Assembly (NCBI RefSeq): GCF_022539315.1
Contig: NC_066316.1
Coordinates: 101,922,179 to 101,986,178, forward strand
Source: Serinus canaria
Taxonomy: Eukaryota; Chordata; Aves; Passeriformes; Fringillidae
Reading direction: 5' to 3'
Length of the DNA stretch: 64,000 nt
Shown: piece by piece, positions 60,101 to 64,000 of the stretch
Numbering within the stretch: position 1 is the first letter of the stretch
How the letters are laid out: the number at the start of each line of letters is the position of its first letter
Position numbers and translations under genes: made by a program
Notes under the pieces: generated by a model
What the model saw: only the letters and a program-made list of their open reading frames with translations
What the model was told of the DNA's origin: nothing
The model's database searches: none

Positions 60101-62526
60101 ACCATTAGAGATGGTCTCATAGATGAAAGTTAAAAAAAGCAAGTAGTTTCAAGGAGACAGTTGAAGGAGAAAAAGATAAAAGCCACTTGGCAGTCAAATT
60201 CACTGATTTGTTTATAAAAATATCAAGCTGTTTTCCATTTTGATTATTCCCCTGAGGAAAGTAAGGAACAGAATATGTTTAGTAAAATAACTTGTAAAAC
60301 CACAGCTAATTGAAATAAATTGTGCTCCTTGGGAGTGAAAGGAAAGCTGCATCTTATTTTGAACTGAGCATGATCTGTTCTGAAATTATGATATCAAGGA
60401 CAAAGGAATACACATTACAGATATTTTGGAAGATTTTCTCCCTGAAATAAACCCTATAAATTCATATATATATATGATCCCAAACTGTAAAAATTAGTGG
60501 AATGTATTATAACTTTCTCATTTTCACTGTTTTGAAAAATCAGGAGTTTGCTACATTCTTGAGTTTGTCAAGAACCTACAAGCTTTGAAATAATGAGAAA
60601 TTATAATTTGAGATTACCAAGTGGGTCTTTTAAGATAATTATAATAAAATAATTTCTTAATAGGAAGATAAAGAATTTTAAAATCACTTTACCATCACAA
60701 AGCCTTTTGAGGAAGATTATCTACATAATCTGTGTTAAAACGTCTGAGTTGATGTGCAGGAAAAAAGATGTAATGATAATTCCTATAGCTTTTACACTAA
60801 TATAAATATGAGATACTAAACTTTTTGGTTGAAATGACCTTTTATCACTTTTGGCTTAAAGCAGATTTAATTTTAAATAATTGATGATTTCAGAGAAGCA
60901 TCATGCAGCACTATTAAATAACAGGAAAAAAACGATTTTACTTATTTCTTGTTCACTAACTTAGACTTTATCAAAGTTCATTTGTGAAAAGATCTAAAAC
61001 GGAGATCCTTAATAATAAGACTTACAAGTGGTGTTGAAAAATTTCCTTTTTGGGCATGTCAAGGTATTTTCATACCTTGAGTAGTTGGGCATAAAAAATA
61101 GTATATTTTGTTTTAACTCCTAATGAGTTGAATCAACCAATATAATATCAACTAGTGAGATTACTCTGATTGCTCAAACTTTGTCCAAGTCAAACTGTAT
61201 ACTCAAAACAATTTGTGACAGTAATTTACAGAGTTTTTAGACTAAAAAATATAAGGCTCTAAAACTTTTGATGAAAATTACTTCTATTAGTTTTTAACTT
61301 CTAGCTAAATAGAAAGTTTTCTGTTAGAGAAGGAAGCTCTTAGGTTCATAAATGTTTAAATCTACAAGGGAGATTAATGAACATTTTAACCGTGTCTAGC
61401 AGAGGCCATAGCATTTGACTCAGTGATGCCTTTACTCTCCTTTTACATACAAATTTAGGGGAGGGGGAAAAAATCAATCTTGATTTAAAGACCATGGAGA
61501 ATGGAAAATGTATCTCTGTTCTTGCTAAGCTTTTTTAGTAATTAGTTATCCTTAGTGTTAAAATATAATGGTTCTGTACTTAATTATGAATTCTTGAGCA
61601 ATCAATCCCCAAAGCAGTTAAAAAAAAAATTAAATAGATCAGCTGTTGAGCCTGGTGTGTGTATAGTACCTATGACTTGATTTTAATATCTGAAAATTAT
61701 TTCACAAAGGTAATATGTTACTGAAATTTTATTTTTTAAATGAAAGTTTAGTGTTCCACTTTAGAGAAAACATTTTTACTCAAAAGTAGATATTGAGCCA
61801 TTCACTGTAAGATGGAATCAAATACAGTGAGGAGACATGAGTATTATCCTTTTTGTGAACTGCATTTGAGAATATATGTGGTTTAATTGGACTTTATTCA
61901 GAATGGAGTAGTCTAAAATTAGAAACTTGTTTATAAAAGCTCTTACAATACAGCATATTTCTCTGTACTCTTATCTGCTATATTTAGAAATACAAAGTAA
62001 CTGAAGACAGAGAATGAAATATGAGATATTAGTTTGTAGTTAGAATTAAAATGCTTTTGTTTTAGTAGAAGCTGGTATATGTAGGGGAAAAGTTATGATT
62101 TTCTAAAGTTAATGAAAGTGAACATTTTAAAAAGTTTTTAGCACTGAAAATAAAATCAGCTTACATAATGGATAATGATACAAAAAGTTATTTGTGCAGT
62201 TATTGTTAACGTCCAGCACATATCCAATCAATTTCATTACACTGTTCTTTCATTACACCAGAATATATACAATTTTTTAAGCAGTCATTTTTCTTCTTAA
62301 AATACACATTTTTAAAACCATACAAATGAGTATTTGTGAACGTTCTTAAAATTCATGTTTTGAATGGCATAAAAGTAAAAGACTTTAAGTTTGGAAGACT
62401 GATAGCCTGAAAAGTGGTTTTAGTTTGATGCATGAAACATCTGATGATACTGATGATTTTTGCAAACCAGACTGGCTTGTACAAAAGGACTGCATCTTCA
62501 AATGTCTAACAAAGTTTGATCTGGGG

Positions 62527-62570
62527 TTTTTTTTGTTTGTTTGGTTTTGGTTTTTTTGGGGGGGGGGGGG
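62527..62570 (+). repeat. T/G-rich tract with a 13-G run
   Basis: A T-rich GTTTGTTTGG segment leads into 13 G at about 62558-62570. Small open frames over it are low-complexity artefacts. Confidence 0.9.
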
Positions 62571-64000
62571 ATTTTGTTGTTGTTGGGGAATTATTGGGGT
62601 CCTTTTTTTAATCTGATTTGGATATGTCACATCAACCACATTGTAAGGTTGAACAATGCTCAACATAGAGCTCCAGGTGATTTGAAATCTGGTCCCTGCA
62701 ATCCATGTGGAATGAGAAAATTTAGAAGAATAGCATGAAGTCAGTATGTTACATGTTAAAATTTCATATCATACACTATTAAATAGAGTCAGATAATCAC
62801 AAACTGGTTTTTCCATATGCATAAATATTCTTGCCTCCTGTCAGTGAAATCCTAACAATACACCATTGTTATTTAAATGCCAAAGTGCTTAACAGAAGTA
62901 GCTTCTAAGATTCCTTTTGCTCCTCAGGTATGGTAAGAAGACAACAAAGTAGCCTTGATCATTCTTCATAAATAGGTTTTGTTTGCAAGAGCTGTCCCCA
63001 CACTGGGTGAGTTCTTAGCTCCTTAGTTCAGTGGCTATTGTTCAGTCATTTTAATTCCTGCTTGGGAAAATAGGATGGTTGGAAGGGGCTGTGATGTTTT
63101 TACATTTTTCTCACGTGTCTGCCACAAAGAGGTGCTACTGGAACACAGATCAGTAAGTAACACTTGTTTCTACATGGTTTAACAGGTGAACATTACTCAG
63201 TCAGGCTTCCCACTCTGTTATATGAGAATGTAATCCTGAAGTGTCAACAGGTACTAACTGCCTCATGTCTTATCTCATCCTTAGCTTTTATGATCCCTTT
63301 TTTCCTCCCTCTCTGGCTCTGCTTCCTGTCTTTGGCTCTGCTCCCAAGTCTCCTGTTGCCTAAGAGCTTCCCTCTCCCTGGCAATACTGGCTGTGCGTGG
63401 GTAACCATGGTGGATGCCTCCTTCATCTTGCATTTTAGCTGTGGTTTTGTGTTTGTTTTTTAAACTGTGAGATTTATAAAACAAGGATCTGGCCTTTGCA
63501 TATGTTCTAGAAAGTGCAGCTGTATGTACAATGCTATAAGGGTGAATATTTTATTAAAATTCTAACAACATACAAGATATGCACAGTGCCTGCAACCTGT
63601 GCAGAAAGAGAGGGTGCCTGTACAAGGGTGGAATGGAGTGACTTTGAGCCAATCCATGCCTGGTAGCAGGGACTGGGTTTGCCTCCTGCAGAGCTAATTA
63701 GGATACATTCATACGTGTTCTGCTTCCCCCCACGGGGCTGCTCACAGTGGCAAAGCCAGAGAGTGGAGAGCTGGCTGAGGCACACACTGTTCTCCAGCCC
63801 TTGGGCTGTGGTGTAGATATACCCTAGAATATGCCCTTAACAGCTGGGTTTGTATATAGATAGCTCTAGATATGTACAAGGTATCTGGTACTTTCAAAGA
63901 GAAGTCTGTAAGAAGTCACAGTACAATGTAAACAGATGTTGAGTACAGCTGTTTTCTTTCTGTGTGTCTGTCTGCTTTTTCTGTTGAATCACTCTCTTCA

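Larger units (their letters stand above)
55402..64000 (+). other. Probable VSNL1 intron 1 (partial)
   Basis: From the donor at 55402 to the window end no further exon is recognised. The first part (to about 57310) is still CpG island and includes a 15-G run. 57320-64000 is AT-rich non-coding DNA with a GC-richer patch at about 58250-58760 and a T/G-rich tract at 62527-62570. The intron label depends on the VSNL1 inference. Confidence 0.4.

Overview
This window looks like nuclear DNA from a bird, probably a songbird. It is AT-rich, has sparse genes, carries CR1 LINE 3' ends and a short solo LTR of a type familiar from passerine genomes, and has sharp CpG islands. No bacterial, organellar or plasmid features are visible. 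The species is an inference; bird is the firm part.

Layout: 1-26182 is intergenic, with one good CR1 copy (5720-6170), an (ATCC)n microsatellite, AT-rich tracts and no gene I can support. 26183-34583 on the minus strand is RAD51AP2 (RAD51-associated protein 2), a meiotic recombination gene. Its very large exon (30602-34583) is followed by a 93-nt exon (28950-29042) and a terminal exon (26183-26301). The reading frame continues through both splice junctions to the conserved C-terminal RAD51-binding motif. A CpG island at about 35590-36310, with E2F-type and CCAAT motifs, is the likely promoter. 36640-54600 is intergenic and holds two old reverse-transcriptase fossils on the minus strand (39055-39345, 43310-43940), an antisense CR1 end (40251-40470) and a CR1 copy split by a solo LTR with a 6-bp target duplication (42268-43045).

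A second, larger CpG island (about 54893-57310) contains a strong + strand splice donor at 55402. RAD51AP2 in mammals lies divergently beside VSNL1 (visinin-like 1), about 20 kb away, with a non-coding first exon. The same geometry here makes this the likely VSNL1 promoter and exon 1, with 55402-64000 as the start of intron 1. No VSNL1 coding exon lies inside the window, so that call rests on synteny and gene architecture.

The two genes are not known to work together: RAD51AP2 acts in germline homologous recombination and VSNL1 is a neuronal calcium sensor. They are divergent neighbours. I found no undescribed multi-gene system. The most useful results are the full exon structure of RAD51AP2, the nested LTR-in-CR1 insertion, and candidate regulatory motifs at the two islands.
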